Assembly (NCBI GenBank): GCA_021166845.1
Contig: JAJPEP010000092.1
Location: 1 to 53,606, forward strand
Length of the DNA: 53,606 nucleotides
Reading direction: 5' to 3'
Source: Thiobacillus sp.
Lineage (GTDB): Bacteria; Pseudomonadota; Gammaproteobacteria; Burkholderiales; Thiobacillaceae
Part shown: positions 1 through 8,469 of the stretch, in pieces
How positions within the stretch are numbered: position 1 is the first letter of the stretch
Layout: every line of letters starts with the position of its first letter
Made by a program: the position numbers and the translations under genes
The notes under the pieces: generated by a model
What the model was told of the DNA's origin: nothing
Databases searched by the model: none
Seen by the model: only the letters and a program-made list of their open reading frames with translations

Positions 1-105
1 CACGTCCGGCTGCTCGAACCCATCGGCTATATCCCGCCCGCCGAAGCTGAGGCAAACTACTACCGGCAACTCGCCGAACAGGCCGAGTCAACGGCCTGCA
101 CTTAA
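1..105 (+). CDS. IS3-family transposase, C-terminal end (partial)
   Basis: Reading frame 1 is open from the first base to a TAA at 103-105 and encodes 34 residues. The motif EPIGYIPPAEAEANYY is the typical C-terminus of the DDE transposase (OrfB) of IS3-family elements. The rest of the element lies left of the window. The terminal inverted repeat follows directly, so this is the right end of an insertion sequence. The family call comes from recognising the tail motif; the exact IS name cannot be given. Confidence 0.85.
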   Translation, partial: HVRLLEPIGYIPPAEAEANYYRQLAEQAESTACT

Positions 106-3100
106 ACTAAATGGCCTCCACGAAACCCGGGGCGGTTCAAGCCGCGCATCGAGCCCTGAGGACTCCAGACTCTTCTCGATTGCCTCCGCAATCGCGCGCG
201 CCGTGGCGCCGTGGCGCTTTGCGGCGTCGCGCTGACCCTGCGCAGCAAGCATACGAGCCATAGCGGCCTGCGTGTCCATCCGCAGTCGCACACGGCCGAT
301 GTCATCCGCCAGCTCCGCGGCGCGTGACAACTCTGCCTGCGCCGCCACGTAATCTTTCTCCACAAACAGTGCCTCACCGCGCCAACGTCGCGCGACCGCT
401 TCAAGCTCGCGCAGGCCGTTCGGCCCCGCGATCGCCAGCAGTTCGTCGGCATACGCGCGGCAGCGATTCGCGTCGCCCGCGGCGAGCGCAATCTCCGCCA
501 AGCCGTCAAGACAGTAGACCATCATGTAACGCTCCGAGGTACGGCGCGTTTGTTCGAGCGCGGCCTCCAGCGCCGGCGCGGTGGCCTTTTGCCCGAGCCG
601 CAACCGCGCGACAGCGAGGTGGGTGTCGATCCCGGCGCGCCAGTACAGGATGCCGGTGTCGCTTCCGAGCGCGAGTCCCCGCTCCAGATGTTCGATCGCC
701 AGTTCGTTCAGACCGAGGTCGAGCAGGAGATGGCCGATGCAATCGTAGGCGATGAATTGATAGCGCACCTGATTGAGACTTTCGAGCCAGTGCAGGGTCT
801 TTTGCAACCCGGCCCACGCCTCGCCGTAGTGGCCGGTGCAGGCACGGGCATGATCGAGTCCGAGTAGCGTCGGTCCAAAGTGCCACTGCAAATCGGCGGC
901 ACGCGCAATGTCGAGCGCCGCCTCGAAGTTCGCCGTGGCGCGCGGGTAGTTGCCGAGCCCCTTGGTGCCGAGGCAGGCGTGGCCGATCATCATCAGGTTC
1001 TCGGATTCGTAGCTCTTGTCGCCGATGCCGCGGGCCAGCTCGATCGAACGGGTGTAGCACGCGATCGCCGCCATCGGCTCCGCGTTGGCGAAGTGCGCCT
1101 CGCCGCGGCCGTGCCAGGCCTGCACCGCGACGAGATCGAGGCAAGCCGTGCGCTCGCAGATATCGACCGCCTGCTGGTGGAAGCGGATCGCCTGGTCGTT
1201 CTGCCCGGTGCTCCACGCGACGGTCCCAAGGTGATAGAGGGTGTCGGCGGCGTGGCGCTCGTCGTCCATTGCGCGGGACTCTGCCAGCGCTTCGATGAGG
1301 CATGCGCTAGCTTCGTCGTACTGGTCGGCGCGCCGGTAGGCCATGCCTAGCTGGATCAGCGCGTCGCGCGTCTTTTCACGTTCGCCACCGGCGCGCAGCG
1401 TATCAATGACGCGGCGTATGTCTGCGACCGCGCCTTGCGTCTGTCCGGCTTGCGCGCGAGCCGCACCGCGCCGCTCGTAGAGCGCAAGGCGTTGCCCTGC
1501 GTCCAGCGACTCCGGGTGCGCCTCGGACAGCGCGACCGCGCGATCCAGCCAGTGCAGGGCATCGCGCATCGCGAACAGCGCTTGCGAGTGTTCTCCGGCA
1601 AGAACCAGGTAGTGCAGCGCCTTCGACCAGACGTGCGCACGTTCGTAGTGCTCCGCAAGCTGGGCGTCGCGTTCGTGCGTCGCGTCTTCGTTGAGGCGTT
1701 CCATGGATTCGGCCACCGACTGATGCAGCAGCCTGCGCCGCACCCCGCCGATATCCGAATAGACCACCTCGCGAAGCTTGTCGTGGCAGAAGTCGTAGAC
1801 ACCGCCCTCCGGTTCCTCGCGCAGCAAATGGCGCTTGACGAGCGCCTCCACCGCGTCGAGCAACGGCGTTTCGGGCTCGTGTGTCACGTCGAGAAGGGTG
1901 TCGAAGTCGAAGCGCCGGCCGATTACTGCAGCGGTATCGAGCAGCGGGCGGATCGCTTTGGGCACGTGCGCGAGTCGCACGCGCACGGCGGAACGCAAGG
2001 CGTCCGGGAGCAGTCCCGGTGCGTCGCTCGCGCGGGGTTCCAGTTGCATCTCGCCCACGCTCAGGGACTGCAGGATCGAAATCAGGAAGAACGGATTGCC
2101 TTCGGTTTCGCGATGCAGCCGCTCGGCCAGACCGGGCGCGCCGAGGTTCGCCCCGAGGGTCGCATCGGCGAGCGCCGCGACCAGGCGCTCGGTATCTGTA
2201 AACTCCAGTCGGGCGAGCGGCATGCGACGCGCGTGGCTGTCGCGGCGCAAGCTCTCAACGCACTGTGCGAGCCGCTCGTCGCTGTCGATGTCGTCGTCGC
2301 GATAGGCGTAGATCACCAGCACCGGGCGCGCAGCAGCGTGGCGGGCGAGGTAATGCAGGACTTGCGCGCTGGCGTCGTCGGCCCACTGGATGTCGTCCAC
2401 CATGAGAACCGCCGGACGCCCGTCGTGCGAGGCCTTGATGAGTTGGTCCACGGCGCGGGACAACCGCGCCTGACGCGCCTCGGGAAAATCGTTCGACAAC
2501 CGCGGCAGACCTGGAACACGCTCGCCCACCTCGGGGACCAGGGCGGCGAGTTCGGCGAGCGCCACCGGTGCCAGGGTGCGCAACGCCGCGTCCGATACGC
2601 GGTCGAGCACGCGCGTGACGAGATCGATCACGGGCTGGTACGGCATCGCACGTTCGATCTCGTAGCAGTTCGTCGCGAGCATCGGCAACTCCTGGGCATG
2701 GGCGTAGCGCGCGACCTCGCGCAGCAACCGGCTCTTGCCGATCCCCGGCTCGCCTGTGATCAGGACGGTGTGGCCGGTGCCGGCGGTGAGCCGCGCGATG
2801 AGTCCGATGAGCAGCCCATACTCGTTATTTCGTCCAACGAATGGGGCGGCATCGCTCGCGGCGCCGACCGCCGAATCGGATGGGGAATGGCTTGATGCGG
2901 CACGCACGTCGGTGTCGATCGGCGTGGGGTCCAGTCGCAGAGAGGTCGTAGCGTGCAGCGCGCGCGCCGCGTCGAGGAAATCGCGCCGCTCCGCCTCGGG
3001 GATGACGAGCGAAGCGGCGAGCCGTTCGGCCAGCCGCCGCGACGGGCGGCGCTCGTCGGCCTCGATTTTCCTGATGGTGAAACCCGAGCAGCAGACCCGC

Positions 3101-3183
3101 TGGGCGAGCGCTTCCTGGGTGAGATCCAGTGCCTTGCGCCGCCGCCGCAACCAGTAGCCAAACGAATGCGTCCAGTCCTGCAC
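88..3183 (-). CDS. HTH-type regulator with AAA ATPase and TPR domains, 3' end cut by IS3
   Basis: The protein is about 1031 aa from a GTG start at 3183. This start was chosen because a GGGGAG Shine-Dalgarno lies 9 bases upstream and the product then begins directly at the HTH domain; upstream codons look non-coding. An XRE-type helix-turn-helix (LTQEALAQRV...IRKIEADERRPS) occupies about residues 5-60. A predicted-ATPase domain follows, with Walker A GEPGIGKSRLL and Walker B VLMVDDIQWADD, then a long array of TPR-like helices to the C-terminus. Such STAND-type proteins usually act as signal-gated transcription activators. The last ~15 residues (from about PPRVSW) are encoded by the IS3 end, so the natural C-terminus is lost. 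The gene is divergent from the methyltransferase at 3405, a plausible target. Confidence 0.8.
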   Translation of the reverse strand: MQDWTHSFGYWLRRRRKALDLTQEALAQRVCCSGFTIRKIEADERRPSRRLAERLAASLVIPEAERRDFLDAARALHATTSLRLDPTPIDTDVRAASSHSPSDSAVGAASDAAPFVGRNNEYGLLIGLIARLTAGTGHTVLITGEPGIGKSRLLREVARYAHAQELPMLATNCYEIERAMPYQPVIDLVTRVLDRVSDAALRTLAPVALAELAALVPEVGERVPGLPRLSNDFPEARQARLSRAVDQLIKASHDGRPAVLMVDDIQWADDASAQVLHYLARHAAARPVLVIYAYRDDDIDSDERLAQCVESLRRDSHARRMPLARLEFTDTERLVAALADATLGANLGAPGLAERLHRETEGNPFFLISILQSLSVGEMQLEPRASDAPGLLPDALRSAVRVRLAHVPKAIRPLLDTAAVIGRRFDFDTLLDVTHEPETPLLDAVEALVKRHLLREEPEGGVYDFCHDKLREVVYSDIGGVRRRLLHQSVAESMERLNEDATHERDAQLAEHYERAHVWSKALHYLVLAGEHSQALFAMRDALHWLDRAVALSEAHPESLDAGQRLALYERRGAARAQAGQTQGAVADIRRVIDTLRAGGEREKTRDALIQLGMAYRRADQYDEASACLIEALAESRAMDDERHAADTLYHLGTVAWSTGQNDQAIRFHQQAVDICERTACLDLVAVQAWHGRGEAHFANAEPMAAIACYTRSIELARGIGDKSYESENLMMIGHACLGTKGLGNYPRATANFEAALDIARAADLQWHFGPTLLGLDHARACTGHYGEAWAGLQKTLHWLESLNQVRYQFIAYDCIGHLLLDLGLNELAIEHLERGLALGSDTGILYWRAGIDTHLAVARLRLGQKATAPALEAALEQTRRTSERYMMVYCLDGLAEIALAAGDANRCRAYADELLAIAGPNGLRELEAVARRWRGEALFVEKDYVAAQAELSRAAELADDIGRVRLRMDTQAAMARMLAAQGQRDAAKRHGATARAIAEAIEKSLESSGLDARLEPPRVSWRPFSLSAGR
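113..139. repeat. Right terminal inverted repeat of the IS3-family element
   Basis: Read on the minus strand this is a TGAACCGCCCCGGGTTTCGT-type end, as found at the tips of many IS3-family elements. It lies 8 bp after the transposase stop codon. The boundary with the host gene on its right is therefore about base 139-140. The matching left end and target duplication are outside the window. Confidence 0.75.
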
Positions 3184-3404
3184 GTCGTGCGGCTCCCCAT
3201 TGCTCCAGACGATTTTGAGTCTAGCAGGCTTGGTGCATGCTTTTGTCCCGCTTCTTGTCCCGCTTAGCGTGACCTTCCACCAGATCTTTTGGACTGTAAT
3301 TGGTTTGTCGATCGGCAACACCCGATTGGGAACCGACGACGCGCAACAGGACCGCGTTTCACCACCCCGACAAGTCCTCGTCCACCTCATCAAGGAGCAT
3401 AGCC
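3184..3404. promoter_or_regulatory. Divergent intergenic region with 11-bp direct repeat
   Basis: This 221-bp stretch separates the ATPase-TPR regulator (minus) from the methyltransferase (plus) and should carry both promoters. TTGTCCCGCTT occurs twice, at 3243-3253 and 3255-3265, with a 12-bp period, which places both copies close to one helix face and could be an operator. No convincing -35/-10 pair was identified. The operator role is inference. Confidence 0.35.
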
Positions 3405-4238
3405 ATGTCAGCAGTCATTGCCCCCTCCTCGCCCGCCGTTGATCTGGCGGCCGTGAAGAATAAACAGCTCCTTGCCTGGTCGTCCGGTGACTATGCCGTC
3501 GTCGGCACCACATTGCAGATCGTCGGCGAGTCGCTGTGCGAAGCGCTCGACCTGCGTGCCGGCGAGCGCGTGCTCGACGTCGCCGCCGGCAACGGTAATG
3601 CGACGCTGGCCGCCGCGCGGCGCTGGTGCGACGTCGTCTCGACCGATTACGTTCCGGCGCTGCTCGAATGGGGACGCGGCCGGGCGAGCGCCGAAGGCCT
3701 GCCGGTGCAGTTCGAGCAGGCCGACGCCGAGAATCTGCCGTACACCGACCACAGCTTCGATGTGGTGTTGTCCACCTTCGGCGTGATGTTCACACCCGAT
3801 CAGGACAAGGCGGCGGCAGAAATGGCGCGCACCTGCAAACCCGGCGGACGCATCGGACTCGCCAACTGGACGCCGGCCAGTTTTGTCGGGGAGATCTTCA
3901 AGACGATGGGCAAGTACGTGCCTCCGGCGGCCGGCGTGAAGTCCCCCGCGCTCTGGGGCACTGAAGCGCGGCTGCGCGAGTTGTTCGGCGAGCGGCTCGA
4001 CTCAATCGCGATCGAGCGCCGCGATTTCGTGTTCCGCTACCGCGGCGCGGCACATTGGCTGGAGGTGTTTCGCACCTTCTACGGCCCGATGCACAAGGCG
4101 TTCGGGGCGCTAGGCACCGAGATGCAGGCATCGCTCGCCGCCGACCTGATCGCCCTTGCCGAGCGCTTCAATCGAGCCACCGACGGCACGCTGGTGGCCC
4201 CGAGCGAGTACATCGAGGTCGTCATCAGGTGCAAGTAG
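3405..4238 (+). CDS. Class I SAM-dependent methyltransferase
   Basis: The product is 277 aa, starting at an ATG with AAGGAG 8 bases upstream. The SAM-binding fold is clear: motif I VLDVAAGNGNATLAAAR, an acidic residue ending strand 2 (VVSTDY), the motif QADAENLPYTDHSFDVV, and a post-I region with FGVMFTPDQ. This is a UbiE/Coq5-like Methyltransf_11 enzyme that transfers a methyl group to an unknown small molecule. It stands alone downstream of the divergent HTH-ATPase regulator, which suggests regulated expression. The substrate cannot be told from sequence. Confidence 0.85.
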   Translation: MSAVIAPSSPAVDLAAVKNKQLLAWSSGDYAVVGTTLQIVGESLCEALDLRAGERVLDVAAGNGNATLAAARRWCDVVSTDYVPALLEWGRGRASAEGLPVQFEQADAENLPYTDHSFDVVLSTFGVMFTPDQDKAAAEMARTCKPGGRIGLANWTPASFVGEIFKTMGKYVPPAAGVKSPALWGTEARLRELFGERLDSIAIERRDFVFRYRGAAHWLEVFRTFYGPMHKAFGALGTEMQASLAADLIALAERFNRATDGTLVAPSEYIEVVIRCK

Positions 4239-4285
4239 TTCGCGGGTACATCCATGGACAGTCCATTCTATTAAGGAGCATCAAA

Positions 4286-4513
4286 ATGAACATCAGCGAT
4301 GTCATGATTCACATCAATGAGCCCCTGAGTGAAGAAGCACGCCGCTCTCTCGAAAATGCACTGCGCAAGGTCGAGAGAGTCGTTTCGCCAGGGTTTAACC
4401 CAGGCAAGGCGCATCTCCTGGTGATCGCCTATGACACGGAAAAAACCAGCACGGCGGCCTTGCTGGAGAAGACTCGGGCAGCAGGCTATACCGCCCAGCT
4501 GGTCGGTATGTAA
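4286..4513 (+). CDS. Small ferredoxin-fold (HMA-like) protein lacking the metal motif
   Basis: This 75-aa protein has an ATG preceded by TTAAGGAGCATCAAA. Its beta-alpha-beta pattern (MNISDVMIHINEPLSEEAR...GKAHLLVIAYDTEKTST...TRAAGYTAQLVGM) resembles heavy-metal-associated domains, including the closing AAGY-A-LVG strand. The CxxC metal-binding pair of true HMA domains is absent, so copper or mercury transport is not supported. It lies 47 bp after the methyltransferase on the same strand and may be co-transcribed. The fold assignment is by pattern only. Confidence 0.65.
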   Translation: MNISDVMIHINEPLSEEARRSLENALRKVERVVSPGFNPGKAHLLVIAYDTEKTSTAALLEKTRAAGYTAQLVGM

Positions 4514-4685
4514 ACCAGGCGGCTCCGGCAAAGACGCGGACGCATCAAGCAAGTGATAAGCGCGACGCGTTTGCCGACCTCGGGATAGTAGCCCTATGCC
4601 TGGCGTAGGGCGCGGCCCCGGAGACGCGTCGCGGTGTGCCGTCTGCATGTCTATAAATCATGTAAGCAAGCTAAAGGAGAACAAA

Positions 4686-5084
4686 ATGACTGAAGCTGAT
4701 CGCATTAAATATCTGCGCATTGCCCTGCTGCTCGTGGGGCTGACTTTCACCTTCGGCATCTGGCCGCTTGGCAGCGTCTGGCCGTCGGGCTGGGTGTGAC
4801 ATGAAGGGGGGCGCTCGGAATATCTGGAGATGATCCTGGGCATCTATGCCACGCTCGGCGTGTTCCTGATGATCGCCTCGCGCGACCCGATGGCGCACCG
4901 AAGCCTGATCTGGTTTACGGTGTGGTCGAGCATCGTGCACGGCGGGATCATGGGGATTCAGTCTGTCGCCAATCCCATGCACATCGGGCATCTGATTGGG
5001 GACGTCGCGGCCTTGATTGCCGTGGCGGCGGTATTGGCAGTTCTGACCCCGCGTCGGACTCCTGCGCGCATCGACTCGCTATAA
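4686..5084 (+). pseudogene. DUF6632-like membrane protein interrupted by an in-frame TGA
   Basis: A single frame runs from the ATG at 4686 (AAAGGAGAACAAA upstream) to TAA at 5084 with one TGA at 4797-4799 (codon 38). Before the stop it reads LRIALLLVGLTFTFGIWPLG and after it HEGGRSEYLEMILGIYATLG, both parts of one small membrane family with about four hydrophobic helices. The stop sits in a GWV-stop-H context where, by my recollection of the family, a tryptophan is expected, so a single TGG-to-TGA change explains it. The downstream part could also start at the ATG at 4830 but has no Shine-Dalgarno. Most likely a recent nonsense pseudogene; a sequencing error is possible. Confidence 0.7.
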
Positions 5085-5143
5085 GCTATAAACAAGAACA
5101 GCGTTGTTCATGAACGGTTTTTCACAACCGGGATGGAGACTCC

Positions 5144-5488
5144 ATGAATAGAAAACATTTTTCTGTCGCCCTTGTACTCGGGCTCTTTTTGGTCATTCCA
5201 TTGACCGCTCTTGGACAGGGCAAAGCGCTGATCACGTCGCCAGCGGACGGCGCCACCCTGGACGCGATGGATGATATCCGGCTGGCCTATGAAGTGAATC
5301 CAGGTCCGCGCGGGGATCACGCCCATCTCTATGTCGACAACAAGGAAGTGGCGATATTGCGCAAGCTCAACGGCAGCTACCCGCTGGAAACCCCGGCAAC
5401 CGGCAAGCATAGCCTTTGTGTCAAGATAGTGAACAAGTCTCATGTACCCATCGGCATCGGACAGTGCATCCAGGTCACGGTGGAATAG
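5144..5488 (+). CDS. Secreted small beta-sheet protein of unknown function
   Basis: This 114-aa protein starts at an ATG with GGAG 7 bases upstream. Residues 1-25 form a Sec signal peptide (MNRKH, then a hydrophobic LVLGLFLVIPLTALGQG stretch). The mature part (ITSPADGATLDAMDDIRLAYEVNPGPRGDHAHLYVDNKE) resembles DUF4399-like periplasmic domains, with a histidine-bearing GDHAHLYVD strand and two cysteines (HSLCVK, GIGQC) that may form a disulfide. Function is unknown. A MITE-like element begins about 34 bp after the stop. Confidence 0.7.
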   Translation: MNRKHFSVALVLGLFLVIPLTALGQGKALITSPADGATLDAMDDIRLAYEVNPGPRGDHAHLYVDNKEVAILRKLNGSYPLETPATGKHSLCVKIVNKSHVPIGIGQCIQVTVE

Positions 5489-5521
5489 GCCACGGCGAAA
5501 TATAAGCCATAGTGAAATTAA

Positions 5522-5642
5522 CCGGGATTGTTCATTAGGCAATTTGTAGCGCGTAGGGTGCACTCCGTGCACCGATTGCCCGAAGGTGCACGGAGTGCAC
5601 CCTACGCCAAGCAGCATCTCGCGCCCCAATAAACAATCCGGG
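5522..5642. repeat. MITE-like palindromic element, copy A
   Basis: This 121-bp element has outer inverted repeats (CCGGGATTGTTCATT on the left, matched with two mismatches on the right) and an inner near-perfect palindrome with arms GTAGGGTGCACTCCGTGCACC and its complement around a short loop. ATTAA occurs immediately on both sides (5517-5521 and 5643-5647), as expected for a 5-bp target duplication. No transposase is encoded. Related copies are near 21206, 33907, 43354 and 53309. Confidence 0.85.
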
Positions 5643-5649
5643 ATTAATC

Positions 5650-5951
5650 ATGGGCTGTGGCCTGAACGGCTGGCTGATTCTCGCTGCCTGGGGTGCGCAA
5701 ATTGCCAGCGGCGGGTTATTCGGCCTCACCAGCCTGTACTACTACGGTGAGACACCGGATTTGAGCAGCGTTGCCATGGCCGCGCTTGCGGTCAAAGTTG
5801 CCGCGGCGATCAGCGGATTTCTGCTGGCCGCTTTCTACCTCGGCCGCGGCAGGGAATGGAATCATGTGAGCGTACTGCGCACCTCCGGAGTCCGGCCGCG
5901 CTGGGCGCCATAGCCTTGACGGCGGCCGCCTTTCTACGCTGGTTTTCGTAG
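5650..5951 (+). pseudogene. Small membrane protein broken by a frameshift
   Basis: The ATG at 5650 opens a frame with hydrophobic helices (LNGWLILAAWGAQIASGG and MAALAVKVAAAISGFLLAAF) followed by YLGRGREWNHVSV. That frame ends at 5913 with a proline/arginine tail (GVRPRWAP). The next hydrophobic helix continues in another frame from about 5901 (LGAIALTAAAFLRWFS, stop at 5949-5951). The two parts together look like one three-helix protein, so a small indel near 5880-5905 has broken it. Its start lies 8 bp beyond MITE copy A, so any original upstream promoter has probably been displaced. Confidence 0.6.
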
Positions 5952-6101
5952 GCAGAAACATCACGTATTTCGCCTAAATCTCCACCAGGAACGCTTATGA
6001 TCCCGTCACCTGAAAAAGCAAGCAAACGTGGGCAATACGCGCCCGGGGCGCAAAGTAGGCGGTTCCCAACTTAAACGTAAACTTCATCAAGGAAAACCGA
6101 T

Positions 6102-6665
6102 ATGTCTACGCGATTGTTTTCGTTCATGGGTGGCGACACAGGCCTTTGGCGTGTCACCAAAATGGAAGCGGGAATTGGAGAGCCACTGCCTGCGGCGAGA
6201 AGGCTCGAAATCATTTCCGGTTCAGCGCTTCCATCCGATCCACATCCGGCCTGGGCGCTTCGTGGGATCACAAGCAATGAGCGGTATGTCGACCGCGAGG
6301 AAAGGAACCAAATCGTCGCCAAACTGCTGGATCTGGGGCGTCCCGAGGCAACGTGCGCGGCGCTGATCCCCATTCGCAAGAACGCGGCCTGGTGGGCGCT
6401 CACGCAAGACGAACGCCTGAGCATTTTTAAAGATCAATCGAGGCACACCCAAATCGGGCTTCAGTACTTTCCTGAATTAGCACGAAGGCTCCACCACTGT
6501 CGCGATCTTTCGGAGAATGAACCGTTCGATTTCCTCACCTGGTTCGAGTACGCGCCGGCTGATGAAGCGGTGTTCAACAAACTGCTTGCCGCGTTGCGCG
6601 CAACAACGGAGTGGAAGTATGTTGAGCGCGAGGTTGACATCCGGTTCGTGCGCGAGGAGACCTGA
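6102..6665 (+). CDS. Chlorite dismutase-family protein
   Basis: This 187-aa protein starts at an ATG with AAGGAAAACC just upstream. The second half carries the family signature: QSRHTQIGLQYFPELARRLHHCRDL, then FDFLTWFEYAPADEAVF and WKYVEREVDIRF, the ferredoxin-like core of heme-dependent chlorite dismutases and relatives. Length fits the short, single-domain clade. Relatives include chlorite-decomposing enzymes and heme proteins of other function, so substrate and heme loading are open. It stands alone; no chlorate or nitrogen-oxide genes are adjacent. Confidence 0.8.
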   Translation: MSTRLFSFMGGDTGLWRVTKMEAGIGEPLPAARRLEIISGSALPSDPHPAWALRGITSNERYVDREERNQIVAKLLDLGRPEATCAALIPIRKNAAWWALTQDERLSIFKDQSRHTQIGLQYFPELARRLHHCRDLSENEPFDFLTWFEYAPADEAVFNKLLAALRATTEWKYVEREVDIRFVREET

Positions 6666-6843
6666 AAAAAGGTTCGGCCGTGATTGCGTCAGGCCATAGC
6701 AGCAGCTTTATTTCTATTACACGCGTAACGCTCGGAAAGTAGAAGGAACCGGTTTTTCATCGCGCCGTGTCTTGCTGCTGATGATGTGTTCTGTTTGATC
6801 TCGTTAAGTGGAAACGACGGTTCAACATACAAAGGAGGAATAC

Positions 6844-7833
6844 ATGGACGGCATCAAACGGCGAGTGTTTTTGAAAACCACCGCTGCCGGCGGTATTGCT
6901 CTTTCAATCGGTGGCGTCCGGAGCCTGCTCGCTGCGAGCGAGGCTCGGGCGCAAGGGGTGACGCGCCGGCCCGCAGCTTGGCCAAACAGACGGCTGCTCA
7001 ATCTCTTGAAGATTGAACACCCTATCGTGCAGGCGCCAATGGGAGGTCACACGAGTCCCGACATGCCGGTCGCCGTCTCCGGCGCGGGTGGGCTTGGCTC
7101 ATTTCCCTGTGCTCTGCTGACACCCGCGCAGGTGCGCGATGAGGTCTGGAAAATCCGCGCTCAAACCCGCAAGCCGTTAAACCTGAATTTCTTTTGCCAT
7201 GCGACGCCGCAACGAGACGCTGCGATCGAGAATGCATGGAACAAGCGGCTCGCCCCCTATTACGCCGAGCTTCTGGTCGATCCTCTCGCACCGCCCGCCA
7301 CCGCGCTCGCACCCTTCGGTGCGGAAATGTGTGACGTGGTCGTTGCACTCAAGCCGGAAGTCGTCAGCTTCCAATTCGGGCTGCCCGATCAATCCCTTGT
7401 CGATCGTCTCAAAGCTGCGGGTTGCAAGATATTCAGCACCGCGACGACGGTCGCAGAGGCGCGCTGGCTTGAGGGTCACGGTGCGGATACGGTCATTGCG
7501 CAGGGCATCGAAGCCGGCGGCCACCGTGGCACATTCCTGCCGAACGAACTCGCATCCCAGCTCGGCACATTGGCGCTTGTTCCACAGGTGGTCGATGCGG
7601 TAAAAGTGCCGGTCATTGCCGCGGGTGGCATCGCCGATGGGCGCGGCATCGCCGCCGCATTGGCGTTGGGGGCTTCGGCGGTGCAGATGGGCACGGCCTA
7701 CCTGCTCTGCCCCGAGGCGAACATTTCCGCACTCTACCGGGCGGCGCTGAAGAGCGAGGAAGGGCAAGGCAATCATGCGCCGACGCAGCGACAATATCCA
7801 GCTGCCTGGCTAATGCATCAGGGGAGAACGGCC
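6844..7833 (+). pseudogene. Nitronate monooxygenase with Tat signal, C-terminus lost and fused to cysK
   Basis: The ATG at 6844 follows AAAGGAGGAATAC. Residues 1-36 look like a Tat signal (KRRVFLKTTAAGG). The FMN-dependent nitronate monooxygenase/2-nitropropane dioxygenase barrel follows: HPIVQAPMGG, AQGIEAGGHRG, VIAAGGIADGRGIAAALALGA and VQMGTAYLLCPEA. The family normally continues another ~70-90 residues. Here it breaks after about ALYRAALKSEE (base ~7755), and the frame runs through unrelated residues directly into the ATG of a cysteine synthase without a stop. Substrate-site residues in the missing part are lost, so it is probably non-functional. Confidence 0.75.
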
Positions 7834-8469
7834 ATGGGCAAGCGATACGACAGCATTCTGAGCACCATCGGCCACACGCCGGTGATCCGCATCAACAAGC
7901 TGGCGCCCGGGGGCGTCAACCTCTACGTCAAGGTGGAGTCCTTCAACCCGATGGGGTCGATCAAGGACCGGCTGGCCCTGGGAGTGATCGAGGACGCCGA
8001 ACGCCACGGCGAACTCAAGCCCGGACAGACGATTGTCGAAGCCACGAGTGGCAATACCGGCATCGGCCTCGCCATGGTCTGCGCACAGAAGGGCTATCCC
8101 TTGGTCATCACCATGGCCGAGAACTTCAGTGTGGAGCGGCGCAAGCTGATGCGATTCCTCGGCGCCCGGGTCGTTCTGACGCCGGCCGGCGAGATGGGTT
8201 CGGGGATGGTGGCGAAGGCCGCGGAGCTGGCCAAGGCGCATGGCTGGTGGCAGCCGCGCCAGTTCGAGAATCCGGCCAACGCGGAGATCCACGCCCGCAC
8301 CGCCGCTGTCGAGATCATCAAGGACTTCGCCGATGTTTCGCTCGACTACTGGGTCACCGGTTTCGGCACCGGCGGCACGCTGAACGGCGTATCGCGGGTG
8401 TACCAATGCGCCTCCAGACCGGCCTTCCAGGCGGCCACGAACTGCTGGATTGAGTCAATGAAGTCCTGA
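7834..8469 (+). pseudogene. Truncated cysteine synthase (O-acetylserine sulfhydrylase)
   Basis: The ATG at 7834 has its own Shine-Dalgarno (GGGGAGA, 6 bases upstream), so this is the native start of a moved gene. It encodes the first ~190 residues of a fold-type II PLP enzyme: SILSTIGHTPVIRINKL, the lysine motif NPMGSIKDR, the substrate loop EATSGNTGIGLAM, and the PLP-phosphate loop VTGFGTGGTLNGV. After SRVY (about base 8403) the sequence switches to the reverse complement of the neighbouring hypothetical gene and stops at 8469. About 110-130 C-terminal residues are missing, so activity is unlikely. Confidence 0.8.

Noticed and set aside
4286-4513. Copper/mercury chaperone
   Set aside because: The protein has an HMA-like fold pattern but no CxxC metal motif.
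4797-4860. TGA as a selenocysteine codon
   Set aside because: No SECIS-like hairpin was recognised directly after it and the site fits Trp; a nonsense mutation is simpler.
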